64,000 bases of DNA from JTS-RE37 sp041744575 (GTDB taxonomy: Bacteria > Bacteroidota > Bacteroidia > Flavobacteriales > Flavobacteriaceae): the NCBI GenBank assembly GCA_041744575.1, contig JBGTKP010000051.1, positions 112,368 to 176,367 on the forward strand, in the 5' to 3' direction. Shown here piece by piece: positions 16,609 through 24,139 of the stretch. The position numbers were made by a program, and so were the translations under genes. Under the pieces are notes generated by a model. The model was not told the origin of the DNA, made no database searches, and was given only the letters and a program-made list of their open reading frames with translations. Position 1 is the stretch's first letter. Each line of letters opens with the position of its first letter.

Positions 16609-17562
16609 ATGCTGATCTGGGCATTATTTATCGGGTTGATCACTATTTTCCTCGCTATCGACCTTGGGGTCTTCAATAAAAAAGATCATGTTATAAAATC
16701 TAAGGAGGCCGCTATATGGACTGGCGTCTGGGTAGGAGTCGCCATGGCTTTCAGCGGTGTCATATACTGGATATTTTCGGAAGGGATTATTCAAAATCCG
16801 ACCAGGCTTTCTGCGGGTACGGCGGTACTTAAATATATCACAGGGTATCTTATAGAGCTGTCCCTGAGCATTGATAATATTTTTGTGATCGCTGTGATCT
16901 TTTCCGCCTTTCAGATCCCGGCACAGTATCAGCATCGTGTGTTATTCTGGGGGATTCTGGGCGCTATCTTTTTCAGGGCCACTATGATCCTTTTCGGGGT
17001 GACACTCATCACACATTTTGAATGGATCATCTACGTGTTCGGAGTCTTCCTGCTATATACCGCTTTTAAAATGCTACGGACTGATCAGCACGAATTTAAT
17101 CCAAAGAATTCATGGGTGTTCCGACAATTAAAGAAAGTTTACCCTATTACAAAGGATATGTACGGCAATCATTTTTTCGTAAAGAAGTTGGGCGTCAGAG
17201 CCGCTACTCCGCTTTTTGTTGCGCTGATCATCATTGAATTAACGGATATCCTTTTTGCCCTTGACAGCATTCCGGCGATCCTTGCGATCACCGCCGATCC
17301 GTTTATCGTTTTCAGTTCCAATATCCTCGCGATCCTTGGATTGCGGTCAATGTATTTCCTGGTGTCCCGAATGCTTGCCAAGTTCCGGTTCATTAACTAC
17401 AGTCTGGTAGTAATTCTGGCTTTTGTCGGATTGAAAATGCTCTTTACGGAATATGTGGAGCTGGAAGAATGGGTATCGCTTACGGTAATTGTGGTTTCAC
17501 TTGCAGCAGGGATCATTGCCTCTGTGATGATCCCTGCAAAAGAAACGGATTCAGAGATATAA
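16609..17562 (+). CDS. TerC family integral membrane protein
   Basis: 317 residues from the ATG at 16609; an in-frame TTG at 16588 is part of a promoter box and is rejected as start. Seven to nine transmembrane segments, with the family's acidic intramembrane motifs: FLAIDLGVFNKK near the N-terminus, ELSLSIDNIFVIAVIF and ELTDILFALDSIPAIL. TerC proteins are linked to tellurite resistance and, more generally, to manganese/calcium export and metallation of exported enzymes. It ends one base before the end of the convergent gene at 17563. Confidence 0.93.
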   Translation: MLIWALFIGLITIFLAIDLGVFNKKDHVIKSKEAAIWTGVWVGVAMAFSGVIYWIFSEGIIQNPTRLSAGTAVLKYITGYLIELSLSIDNIFVIAVIFSAFQIPAQYQHRVLFWGILGAIFFRATMILFGVTLITHFEWIIYVFGVFLLYTAFKMLRTDQHEFNPKNSWVFRQLKKVYPITKDMYGNHFFVKKLGVRAATPLFVALIIIELTDILFALDSIPAILAITADPFIVFSSNILAILGLRSMYFLVSRMLAKFRFINYSLVVILAFVGLKMLFTEYVELEEWVSLTVIVVSLAAGIIASVMIPAKETDSEI

Positions 17563-17901
17563 TCAGTGCACCTTGGCAAGGCCAATATAGTCAAGAACAT
17601 TTTGTTCCAGTTCCAGAAGGGCCTGCCTTTGTTCCCTGATGATCTCCATAGGGTCTGTGAACAGCATTGTCCTTTTCTTAAGGGAATTAATTAATTCCTG
17701 GTTGCTGCTGCACATGCCTTCAAGTCGATCCTTAAGCATTTCTTTCCTTTCAAATAATTTTAAGGTGCGCGGTTCGCAGACATAAGAGCTCAATTTTTCC
17801 CTAAGGAAAGAGAGGTTCTGATTGTTTCTTTCCAATCGCAACATGGCAGTGTTGGAGTCTGTTTTTCCTGGGAGTACGTAGGGTTTTTCTTGTGTATTCA
17901 T
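17563..17901 (-). CDS. Small coiled-coil protein of unknown function
   Basis: A 112-residue cytosolic protein, almost wholly helical with heptad-like leucines (SFLREKLSSYVCEP, EMLKDRLEGMCSSNQELINSL, ALLELEQNVLDYIGLA). No named domain recognised. It is convergent with the TerC gene, whose stop abuts this gene's end, and stands alone on its strand. Confidence 0.65.
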   Translation of the reverse strand: MNTQEKPYVLPGKTDSNTAMLRLERNNQNLSFLREKLSSYVCEPRTLKLFERKEMLKDRLEGMCSSNQELINSLKKRTMLFTDPMEIIREQRQALLELEQNVLDYIGLAKVH

Positions 17902-18056
17902 TGGGATATTGATTTAGGGGTGACAGAAAGCAAATATTAAATTAAACAATTCTGGGTAAAAATCCTACTTCTAAGTGCAAGAAAATCAGACTTTAACTAT
18001 AAATTATTAGAAACCGGCATTTTGTCGATAAAAAAATAATTGCCTTAACCTTAAAT

Positions 18057-18064
18057 TAAATTTG
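18057..18064 (+). promoter_or_regulatory. -7 box TAAATTTG for the HPF/ArsC-like pair
   Basis: Exact TAnnTTTG match, 45 bases before the ATG at 18110. It covers an upstream in-frame TTG (18062), so that TTG is not the start. Confidence 0.68.
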
Positions 18065-18109
18065 GAAATAGCCGTGGCCCTTTCTATTTTCATAGCAAAT
18101 ATGCCCTCC

Positions 18110-18412
18110 ATGCAGATCAATTTTGAGTATGACCACGTAAAAGCAAGTGAAAGGCTCGAAATGATGACCCTCAAGCGACTTGACAAGCTGGAAGATAAAT
18201 ATGATTTTATCATAAGTGCCGATATCATCTTCAAAAAGGAGAATACTACCGAACAGGAAACTGGTAAGATTTGCGGGATTCAGTTAAACCTTCCGGGCAT
18301 CCGCCTCTATGCGCAGGCCAGCCACTCCAAATTTGAAGCTTCAATAGCTGAAACCACTGATGATCTGGAAATTCAACTACGCAAAAGGAAAGAAAAAATG
18401 AAACGTTCCTAA
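18110..18412 (+). CDS. HPF/RaiA-like ribosome hibernation factor
   Basis: 100 residues from the ATG at 18110 (MQINFEYDHVKASERLEMMT); an ATG at 18101 is an alternative. The beta-alpha-beta-beta-beta-alpha pattern of the short HPF/YfiA family is visible: LKRLDKLEDKYDFIISADIIFK, a middle sheet and the C-terminal helix ending in the basic RKRKEKMKR. Such proteins bind the 30S decoding site and help form inactive ribosomes in stationary phase. It is followed after one base by the ArsC-fold gene, so the two are translationally coupled. Confidence 0.82.
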   Translation: MQINFEYDHVKASERLEMMTLKRLDKLEDKYDFIISADIIFKKENTTEQETGKICGIQLNLPGIRLYAQASHSKFEASIAETTDDLEIQLRKRKEKMKRS

Positions 18413-18413
18413 T

Positions 18414-18821
18414 ATGAATTCCATGAAGGATGATATAGGTAGCCTGGCCTCTGACAAGCGTCAGTTCACTTTGATTTACAATTCTCAAACCAGTATAGGT
18501 AAACAGACTTTTGGTTATGTCCAGGGCATAGCAGCAAAAGTGCGGGATATTGATATCAGTAAAACCAAAATAGCCGACACAAGCTGGGTTTCCCTGGCCG
18601 ATGAGCTGGGCGTATCACTGGGAGATCTTTTTGCAACGGACCATCCGGACGCCCCTGACGTAAAATTCTCAGATTTCAGCGTAGATGACTGGATCAAAAT
18701 GATCCAGCATAATCCTGTTCTCCTGCAACATCCCATTGCCTTCCGGGGAAAGCATATCATACAGGTAGAATCACCCCCTGATGTAATGCAGCTACTGCAG
18801 GAAAGTCCGCCTGCTCAATAA
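18414..18821 (+). CDS. Cysteine-less ArsC/Spx-fold protein
   Basis: A 135-residue protein with the thioredoxin-like ArsC/Spx fold: TLIYNSQTSIGKQTFGYVQG at the N-terminus, a central helix DELGVSLGDLF, then DWIKMIQHNPVLLQHPIAF as in arsenate reductase-like proteins. Where ArsC has the catalytic cysteine (YxNPxCSKSR) this one has NSQTSIGK, and the protein has no cysteine at all, so it cannot do ArsC-type thiol chemistry. It is likely a binding or regulatory protein. Its start codon lies one base after the HPF-like gene, which points to a role with ribosome hibernation or stationary phase. Confidence 0.75.
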   Translation: MNSMKDDIGSLASDKRQFTLIYNSQTSIGKQTFGYVQGIAAKVRDIDISKTKIADTSWVSLADELGVSLGDLFATDHPDAPDVKFSDFSVDDWIKMIQHNPVLLQHPIAFRGKHIIQVESPPDVMQLLQESPPAQ

Positions 18822-18869
18822 TTTATTGTAGATGGTTTGCCTTTGTAAATTTCCTGAAGCCTTTGCAGG

Positions 18870-19211
18870 TTATTGATCCTGAAACTCAAGGTCGGCGATC
18901 AGTTTCTCCCACTGATCAGAATGAGGCGAATTATACAGATCCCTTAGCAATTTTTTCTTTCTTCTATCCGAAATACTAAGGGTATCAAGGATTTGCCTTC
19001 TTTTCCTGATTTCTGCAAGTCGCTCTTTCTTCAATCGGATCCTGTCATCTACCGGCAGGATCATGGTTGGCTCATATTGTTCCATGACGGTTTTATGCCT
19101 GACTTTTATTTCTTTTTTTTCGGCCACTTCCTCATTATGAGTTTGGGCACTTATGGAAGTAACTGTCAGGCACGTGATCACTATGATGTGCCATCGGAAT
19201 GGTTTTTTCAT
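18870..19211 (-). CDS. Small secreted protein, paralogue of 9364-9693
   Basis: The ATG at 19211 is preferred to one 48 bases upstream because it puts KKPFRWHIIVITCLTVTSISAQ, a signal peptide, at the N-terminus (113 residues). The mature part is charged and helical and carries ILDTLSISDRRKKKLLRDLY, nearly the same motif as in the protein at 9364-9693. Function unknown. It lies downstream of the HPF/ArsC-like pair on the opposite strand, beyond the end of the biosynthetic operon. Confidence 0.75.
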   Translation of the reverse strand: MKKPFRWHIIVITCLTVTSISAQTHNEEVAEKKEIKVRHKTVMEQYEPTMILPVDDRIRLKKERLAEIRKRRQILDTLSISDRRKKKLLRDLYNSPHSDQWEKLIADLEFQDQ

Positions 19212-19385
19212 AATCATTGGATGAAGTTCTGTCTGCAAATTAGCCCATTTCTGTGACATTCATCTTCTCAGGTCTGTAGGAATTTCATCCTTCCAACGAA
19301 TATCCCCGCCCTTCGACGGCAGATCGTGTAGCAATGCTGTTTTTAAAGGCCTGAGGATAGAGGATCAGTCGGCGTAAAAGTTTTG

Positions 19386-19643
19386 TCAGGGCATTGCAAG
19401 CTTTTTATCTATCAGGCGCAAGGCATCCGAGACGGTCAGCATTTGATCCATATCCTCATTTTCAAACAGGATGCCAAAAGCGTCTTCCACATCCAGAACA
19501 ATATCCACGAGATGTGCCGAATTGATATTCAGTTCATTTATAAAATGACTTTCCGGACGGATGGTATCCACAGAAATATCTTCGGGAAGGTAGATCCGGA
19601 CAATGTTTTTTAATTTTTCGTATCTCGCTTCCTCAGTCATCAA
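19386..19643 (-). CDS. Acyl carrier protein of the polyketide operon
   Basis: An 85-residue ACP, last gene of the biosynthetic operon. The four-helix pattern and the acidic helix 2 (LVDIVLDVEDAFGILF) are typical. The phosphopantetheine serine is Ser42, but the usual Asp-Ser-Leu is replaced by Asn-Ser-Ala (ELNINSAHLVD). It would be loaded with a 4'-phosphopantetheine arm and carry the growing acyl chain for the ketosynthase, dehydratase and reductase encoded upstream. The gap of 103 bases to the ketosynthase gene is the largest inside the operon. Confidence 0.9.
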   Translation of the reverse strand: MMTEEARYEKLKNIVRIYLPEDISVDTIRPESHFINELNINSAHLVDIVLDVEDAFGILFENEDMDQMLTVSDALRLIDKKLAMP

Positions 19644-19746
19644 TTCTAATATAAAATATTACTTTAAACTCCCTTATAAATAATTGGCCAGGACAATTCA
19701 TTTATAATCCGGTGCTACATGTTTTTGCAGCGCACCCCATTGCCCT

Positions 19747-21027
19747 CTATGATCTATCCGCATTAAAAGCCTTAAAGATAACACAGGCATTCACATCACC
19801 AAAGCCAAAACTCGCTTTGGCAATTACAGAAGGAAGGACGTTTACAGTTTCACGAGGCACCCTGCCCGGATCAATAAGACCTTCAATCTCCGGATGAAGA
19901 TCTTCACAGTTGCTATTGCCAAAGATGACCCGATCCCTGAATTGCAGGACGGAGGCCACACATTCAACACTTCCGGATGCGGCCAGGCAGTGCCCGGTCA
20001 GGCTTTTAAAAGAATTGATAAAGGGAAAGTCAGCCCCTTTAAGATCGAGTGCAAGCGACCAGTTCGCCACCTCAATGGGATCTTTAGAAGTGGCTGTAAG
20101 ATGTCCGTTGATACTGTCCACCTCCCGCGCTGTCACCCCTGAATTGGCCAGGGCTTCCCGTATGCACCGTTGCACGGCCCTGCTATTGGGTGCAGTCATA
20201 CTGCCACCTTCCCTTTGTCCCCCACTGTTCACTGAACCACCGAGTACTTCGGCATAAATCTGCGCCCCTCGTTTCTCGGCACTCTCCAAAGATTCCAGAA
20301 CCATCGCTCCTGCCCCGCTCCCCGGTACAAATCCGGAGGCAGTAGCGCTCATAGGCCGGCTCGCTTCTTCGGGTTTATCATTATAACTCCTTGGTAAGAT
20401 CCGCATGGCATCAAATCCACCCCATACATAAGGTCCGCTATCACTGCAACTTCCTGTGAGAATACGCCCCGCTCTCCCCGCTCTGATCCTCTCATAGGCC
20501 ATAAGAATGCCTTCCGTCCCGGTGCTGCACGCCGAGGAATTGGTGGTCACCTGATTCCCACTGCCAAGGATACCCCCCAGATAAGCGCTGATGCCGCTGG
20601 CCATTGTCTGGATGACAGAAGTACTTCCCAGTCGCCTCACATTGCCTTCATCTACCAGGTAAATGGATTCACGAAATTTGTCAACCCCCAGAATTCCGGT
20701 CCCAAAGATGATGCCGCTCTCCCAATCAGGATCTGCCTGTTCTTCGCGCGACAGTCCTGCATCCTGCCAGGCATCCAGGCCCGCCATTACTCCGTAAACC
20801 AAACCGGATGAATTAAGTCCGCGTCGTTGCAGCGGTGTAAAATAATTATTTATTCTGCCCTCCGGAAATGAGGGCTTCCCGGCGATCTGACACCCAAAAT
20901 TCAGGGCTTCCAAATCTGGCTGCCATGTGATCCCGCTGCCTCCCCTGGCCAGGTTGGCAGCAAAGGTGTCAAGGTCTGTCCCGTTGGGTGCGCATATTCC
21001 AAGGCCCGTGATTACTACACGCCTATA
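19747..21027 (-). CDS. Beta-ketoacyl-ACP synthase (FabF-type ketosynthase)
   Basis: The ATG at 21027 (MYRRVVITGLG) is the natural start and overlaps the dehydratase stop by 5 bases; an in-frame start 48 bases earlier is rejected. 426 residues of the KAS fold with catalytic Cys168 (TTNSSACSTG), His310 (NGHLTATS; family NxHGTxT) and His347 (KSLTGHCLAASG) with Lys342. It should condense acyl-ACP with malonyl-ACP to extend a chain. It is part of the dedicated acyl-starter set (ACP, ketosynthase, dehydratase, enoyl reductase) for the type III polyketide synthase encoded upstream. Confidence 0.93.
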   Translation of the reverse strand, partial: YRRVVITGLGICAPNGTDLDTFAANLARGGSGITWQPDLEALNFGCQIAGKPSFPEGRINNYFTPLQRRGLNSSGLVYGVMAGLDAWQDAGLSREEQADPDWESGIIFGTGILGVDKFRESIYLVDEGNVRRLGSTSVIQTMASGISAYLGGILGSGNQVTTNSSACSTGTEGILMAYERIRAGRAGRILTGSCSDSGPYVWGGFDAMRILPRSYNDKPEEASRPMSATASGFVPGSGAGAMVLESLESAEKRGAQIYAEVLGGSVNSGGQREGGSMTAPNSRAVQRCIREALANSGVTAREVDSINGHLTATSKDPIEVANWSLALDLKGADFPFINSFKSLTGHCLAASGSVECVASVLQFRDRVIFGNSNCEDLHPEIEGLIDPGRVPRETVNVLPSVIAKASFGFGDVNACVIFKAFNADRS

Positions 21028-21475
21028 CATCTGTAGCGGATTTGAACATCCCTGCGATGAGTCCCTTACAGACAAGTTGGTTGTGTTCGTTGTACATCCT
21101 TACCTTGCATTTGAGTTTTGAAAAGCGAAAGTACTGCTTTTCGGACCGGACAATAACACGTTCCCCCGGGAATACCGGAAGGTAAAACTCCATCTCCGCC
21201 TGGCTAAGGGCAACCGACAGTGAACCGACTTCTGCCTTCCCGGTCTGTGATTGAAGGAAAATACCAAGGCAGACCACCCCGATTTGAGCACAGCATTCGG
21301 TCAGGATGACCCCCGGCGTCACAGGCCGGTCCTTGAAATGACCCTTATAAAATTCCATCTCCCCCCGGAACAAAAAGCTGCCTTCCACTCCGGCATCATC
21401 TATCCGGCTGAGTGTGTCGACAAACAGAAAGGGTTGTGCGTAGGGCAACATGTCTAAAATCCGGTCCGGGTTCAT
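21023..21475 (-). CDS. FabZ-type 3-hydroxyacyl-ACP dehydratase
   Basis: 150 residues, a single hotdog domain. Catalytic His46 and Glu60 (FYKGHFKDRPVTPGVILTE) have the same 14-residue spacing as in E. coli FabZ (His54/Glu68). It would dehydrate beta-hydroxyacyl-ACP to trans-2-enoyl-ACP. The gene overlaps the ketosynthase start by 5 bases and follows the enoyl reductase gene by 26 bases. No ketoreductase is encoded in the operon, so the hydroxyacyl substrate must come from the cell's FabG. Confidence 0.9.
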   Translation of the reverse strand: MNPDRILDMLPYAQPFLFVDTLSRIDDAGVEGSFLFRGEMEFYKGHFKDRPVTPGVILTECCAQIGVVCLGIFLQSQTGKAEVGSLSVALSQAEMEFYLPVFPGERVIVRSEKQYFRFSKLKCKVRMYNEHNQLVCKGLIAGMFKSATDV

Positions 21476-21501
21476 AAAACGATTTTTAGTTGTGGGTCCC
21501 T

Positions 21502-22311
21502 TTACTGAAGGCTTTCCCCACCATCCGCCTTAACGACCGTTCCGGTGATCCAGGCAGCCTCCGGGGAGCAAAGGAGGTAAGCCACGTTTGCCACATCTTC
21601 CGGCAAGGTAAGTCTGTTGTTGGGGTTCCTGCTGAGCGCGTATTTTTTTATTTTTTCACTTCCGGGGATTCTGGCAAATGACTCCGTTTCTGTGACCCCG
21701 GCCTGAATGCAATTCGCCCTGATACCCAACGGGGCAAATTCGAGGGCAATGCTTTTTGTAATCGCCTCCAGGGCTGCCTTGGCAGCGGATACCGCCGCAT
21801 ATCCGGAAGTGGTCCTGCTGCTTCCTTCACTGGTAAAAGAAAGGATCCGGACATCCTTGCCGAACACATCTGCACTAATAAGGGCCCTGGTCCAGTCGTA
21901 CAAACTGAAAGCCATCGCATTGAGGGTCACCTGAAAATCGCTCACGCCCAGGCTTTTTACCGGGTCGGCACCCATGGGTTTCAGATTACCTTTTGCAATG
22001 CTGTGAACCATCACACTGATTTTAGCACCAGCAGGTATTTGATCACAGATTTCAGCTACCAGGTTTGCCCGACTTTCCGGTAAGATGGCATCCGCATTGT
22101 AGGAATACAACCCGTTACCATACGCCTTTATCTCCTTGAACTCTTTATCTATCGCCGGAAGATCTGCTTTCCTGTCGCGGTGGACAATCATGAGGGCGTA
22201 CCCGTGCCTGGCAAGTTTTTTTGCCGTAGCCAGACCAAGCCCCTTGCTGCCTCCCAGAATGAGGGCAAATGGCGTATGTTCTGTATGTATAACTTCTCTT
22301 TTTTTAATCAT
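21502..22311 (-). CDS. FabL/FabI-type enoyl-ACP reductase (SDR)
   Basis: A 269-residue short-chain dehydrogenase. The cofactor motif is GGSKGLGLA, and the catalytic pair is Tyr171-x6-Lys178 (GYAAVSAAKAALEA). A six-residue gap is diagnostic of FabI/FabL enoyl reductases; ketoreductases such as FabG have Tyr-x3-Lys. The region RANCIQAGVTETESFARIPG matches FabL of Bacillus well. It would reduce enoyl-ACP to saturated acyl-ACP with NAD(P)H. It lies between the type III polyketide synthase and the dehydratase, as part of the dedicated starter pathway. Confidence 0.82.
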   Translation of the reverse strand: MIKKREVIHTEHTPFALILGGSKGLGLATAKKLARHGYALMIVHRDRKADLPAIDKEFKEIKAYGNGLYSYNADAILPESRANLVAEICDQIPAGAKISVMVHSIAKGNLKPMGADPVKSLGVSDFQVTLNAMAFSLYDWTRALISADVFGKDVRILSFTSEGSSRTTSGYAAVSAAKAALEAITKSIALEFAPLGIRANCIQAGVTETESFARIPGSEKIKKYALSRNPNNRLTLPEDVANVAYLLCSPEAAWITGTVVKADGGESLQ

Positions 22312-22365
22312 TCAAGTAAAGATCCATTAATTATTTGGCGGACACCTCAATAATCTTCCTGACCC

Positions 22366-23421
22366 TTACCACTCCAGCAGCACCCTTTGTGCGGAGAATC
22401 CCGGGCCAAAACTCAGAAGCAGACCCTGCTCACCTTTGGCAATATCTTTCTGTAAAAATCTTTCAAGTACATAGAGCACAGTAACACTGCTCATATTTCC
22501 ATATAGCCGGAGCGTCTCGCGGGTGTCCTCAATACTTTTGCCCATGTTTCCGAAGAGGTCTTCTACGGTCTGAACAATTTTTTTACCGCCCGGATGGAAG
22601 ATCAAATGATCCACCGCTGCCATCGAAGTGCCGTGTGCTGCAAGAAACGGGTGGATAATATCCGGAAAATGAGCAGCAATGGTCTCAGGTACTTCGGGGT
22701 CCAGGATCATCTTCAAACCTGTATTGGTGAGATCAAAACCCATCAGATGTGTTGCGTCTCTGAAGTGATACATCCCTTCTCCTATTATTTCCGGCCCTTG
22801 TGCTTCTTCTTCTGAAGAAAGCAGCACGCAGGCCGCCCCATCCCCAAAAATAGCCGCACTTACCATGTTGGCCATGGAATAGTCATTCAGCTGGAAGGTG
22901 GCGGTCGGACTCTCTACAGCAATAAGCGCTGCGCGTTTTCCGGGATGGGACCTGAGAAAACCTGCGGCATATATAAGGCCCGAAATTCCTGCGGCACAAC
23001 CCATTTCTGTGACAGGCAAACGTACTATATCCTGCCGGAGTCCCAAGGCGTTAACCAGATAGGCATCCAGAGAGGGGATCATGATCCCGGTACAACTCAC
23101 CGTAATTAGATAGTCAACAGATTCAGGATGCCAACCTTGTTGCCGGAGGGCGTTGTCCAGCACGCGAATGCCTAGTTTTTTAGATTCACTGACATAAACC
23201 TGGTTTTTTTCCTCGAAAGAAGTCGCTGTAAAAACATCCTGTATGTCCATGATGCCATATCTGACATCAACACCCGCCCCTTCAAAGATCTTCAAAACCT
23301 TTCTTTGAAACCGCTGTTCCCTGTCTCCCAGCCATTCGGAGACATAAGGCAGGATCGCTTTGGTTTTCCGGCTATAGGGGGGTAAAACCTTCGATACACC
23401 TGCAATCCTTATTTTATTCAT
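22366..23421 (-). CDS. Type III polyketide synthase (chalcone-synthase fold)
   Basis: A 351-residue homodimeric-type condensing enzyme. The catalytic triad is Cys142 (TEMGCAAG), His276 (IFHPGGKKIV) and Asn309 (YGNMSSVTVLYVLE), matching Cys164/His303/Asn336 of chalcone synthase. SCTGIMIPSLDAYLVN is the standard N-terminal signature. It condenses an acyl starter with malonyl units and cyclises the product, without an ACP of its own for extension. The start overlaps the methyltransferase stop by 8 bases. With an upstream methyltransferase and flavin enzyme, the setting resembles SrsA-SrsB-SrsC of Streptomyces, which make alkylresorcinols and alkylquinones. Confidence 0.95.
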   Translation of the reverse strand: MNKIRIAGVSKVLPPYSRKTKAILPYVSEWLGDREQRFQRKVLKIFEGAGVDVRYGIMDIQDVFTATSFEEKNQVYVSESKKLGIRVLDNALRQQGWHPESVDYLITVSCTGIMIPSLDAYLVNALGLRQDIVRLPVTEMGCAAGISGLIYAAGFLRSHPGKRAALIAVESPTATFQLNDYSMANMVSAAIFGDGAACVLLSSEEEAQGPEIIGEGMYHFRDATHLMGFDLTNTGLKMILDPEVPETIAAHFPDIIHPFLAAHGTSMAAVDHLIFHPGGKKIVQTVEDLFGNMGKSIEDTRETLRLYGNMSSVTVLYVLERFLQKDIAKGEQGLLLSFGPGFSAQRVLLEW

Positions 23422-24139
23422 TCGCCGGCTTTAGTCGGATCTTGCGCATGACCCAAAGATATCTGAATGCCCATTTCCATTGGATGCTGTGGTGTACGCC
23501 CTGTACATTTGCCGCCAATTGATCCAGATCCGCTCTTGTAAATCCGCTTCTGATCGATATCATGCCGTCATGCCTTGCTATTTCCATTTGCATAAAAATA
23601 GCACTAAACCCCTTAAAAAGATAATATGCTATCTTACTTCTTTGCAAATCATTGATGACAATCCCAAGGTGGGCCAGTTCAGCAAACTGCTCAAGGAATC
23701 GGGGAATCTGTCGATTGCTGAAATGATGCATGGTAAGTGTACAAAGCAGAATATCACAAGGGATACTATTGGTGGTCAGGTCTAAAATGTCATGCTGTAC
23801 ATAGGTAATTTCCGGAAATTTGAAAGATTTGTTATGAGCTATTTCCAGGGCATGGGAGTTCAGATCGACCCCGATGAAGTTTGCGGGTATCTGCTGTCGC
23901 CTGCAATATTCCGCGACCCTCCTCAACATGCTTCCATCGCCACACCCAACGTCAACAAAAGTGTAGGAAGGTTGCGGAGATTCCGAGATCAATTGGGCCA
24001 CTGCCTTTAGAGTGATGGTATATCCGCCTAAAAATCTATTTGCCTTATTGATATCCTGCAGGACAAGGGAAAGGGTTTCCTTTGCCAGCTGAGGATCATC
24101 CATCAGCTCCCTGTCCGTATTTCTGCTTGAAAAGTCCAC
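23414..24139 (-). CDS. SAM-dependent methyltransferase of the polyketide operon
   Basis: Starts with GTG at 24139, overlapping the oxidoreductase stop by one base (TAGTG), consistent with translational coupling; 241 residues. Motif I is FVDVGCGDGSML, with the acidic ribose-binding end IGVDLNSHALEIA. TLTMHHFSNRQIPRFLEQF follows. Class I Rossmann-type methyltransferase, close in style to SrsB-type and UbiE-like enzymes. It probably methylates a ring hydroxyl or ring carbon of the type III product. Confidence 0.88.
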   Translation of the reverse strand: MDFSSRNTDRELMDDPQLAKETLSLVLQDINKANRFLGGYTITLKAVAQLISESPQPSYTFVDVGCGDGSMLRRVAEYCRRQQIPANFIGVDLNSHALEIAHNKSFKFPEITYVQHDILDLTTNSIPCDILLCTLTMHHFSNRQIPRFLEQFAELAHLGIVINDLQRSKIAYYLFKGFSAIFMQMEIARHDGMISIRSGFTRADLDQLAANVQGVHHSIQWKWAFRYLWVMRKIRLKPANE

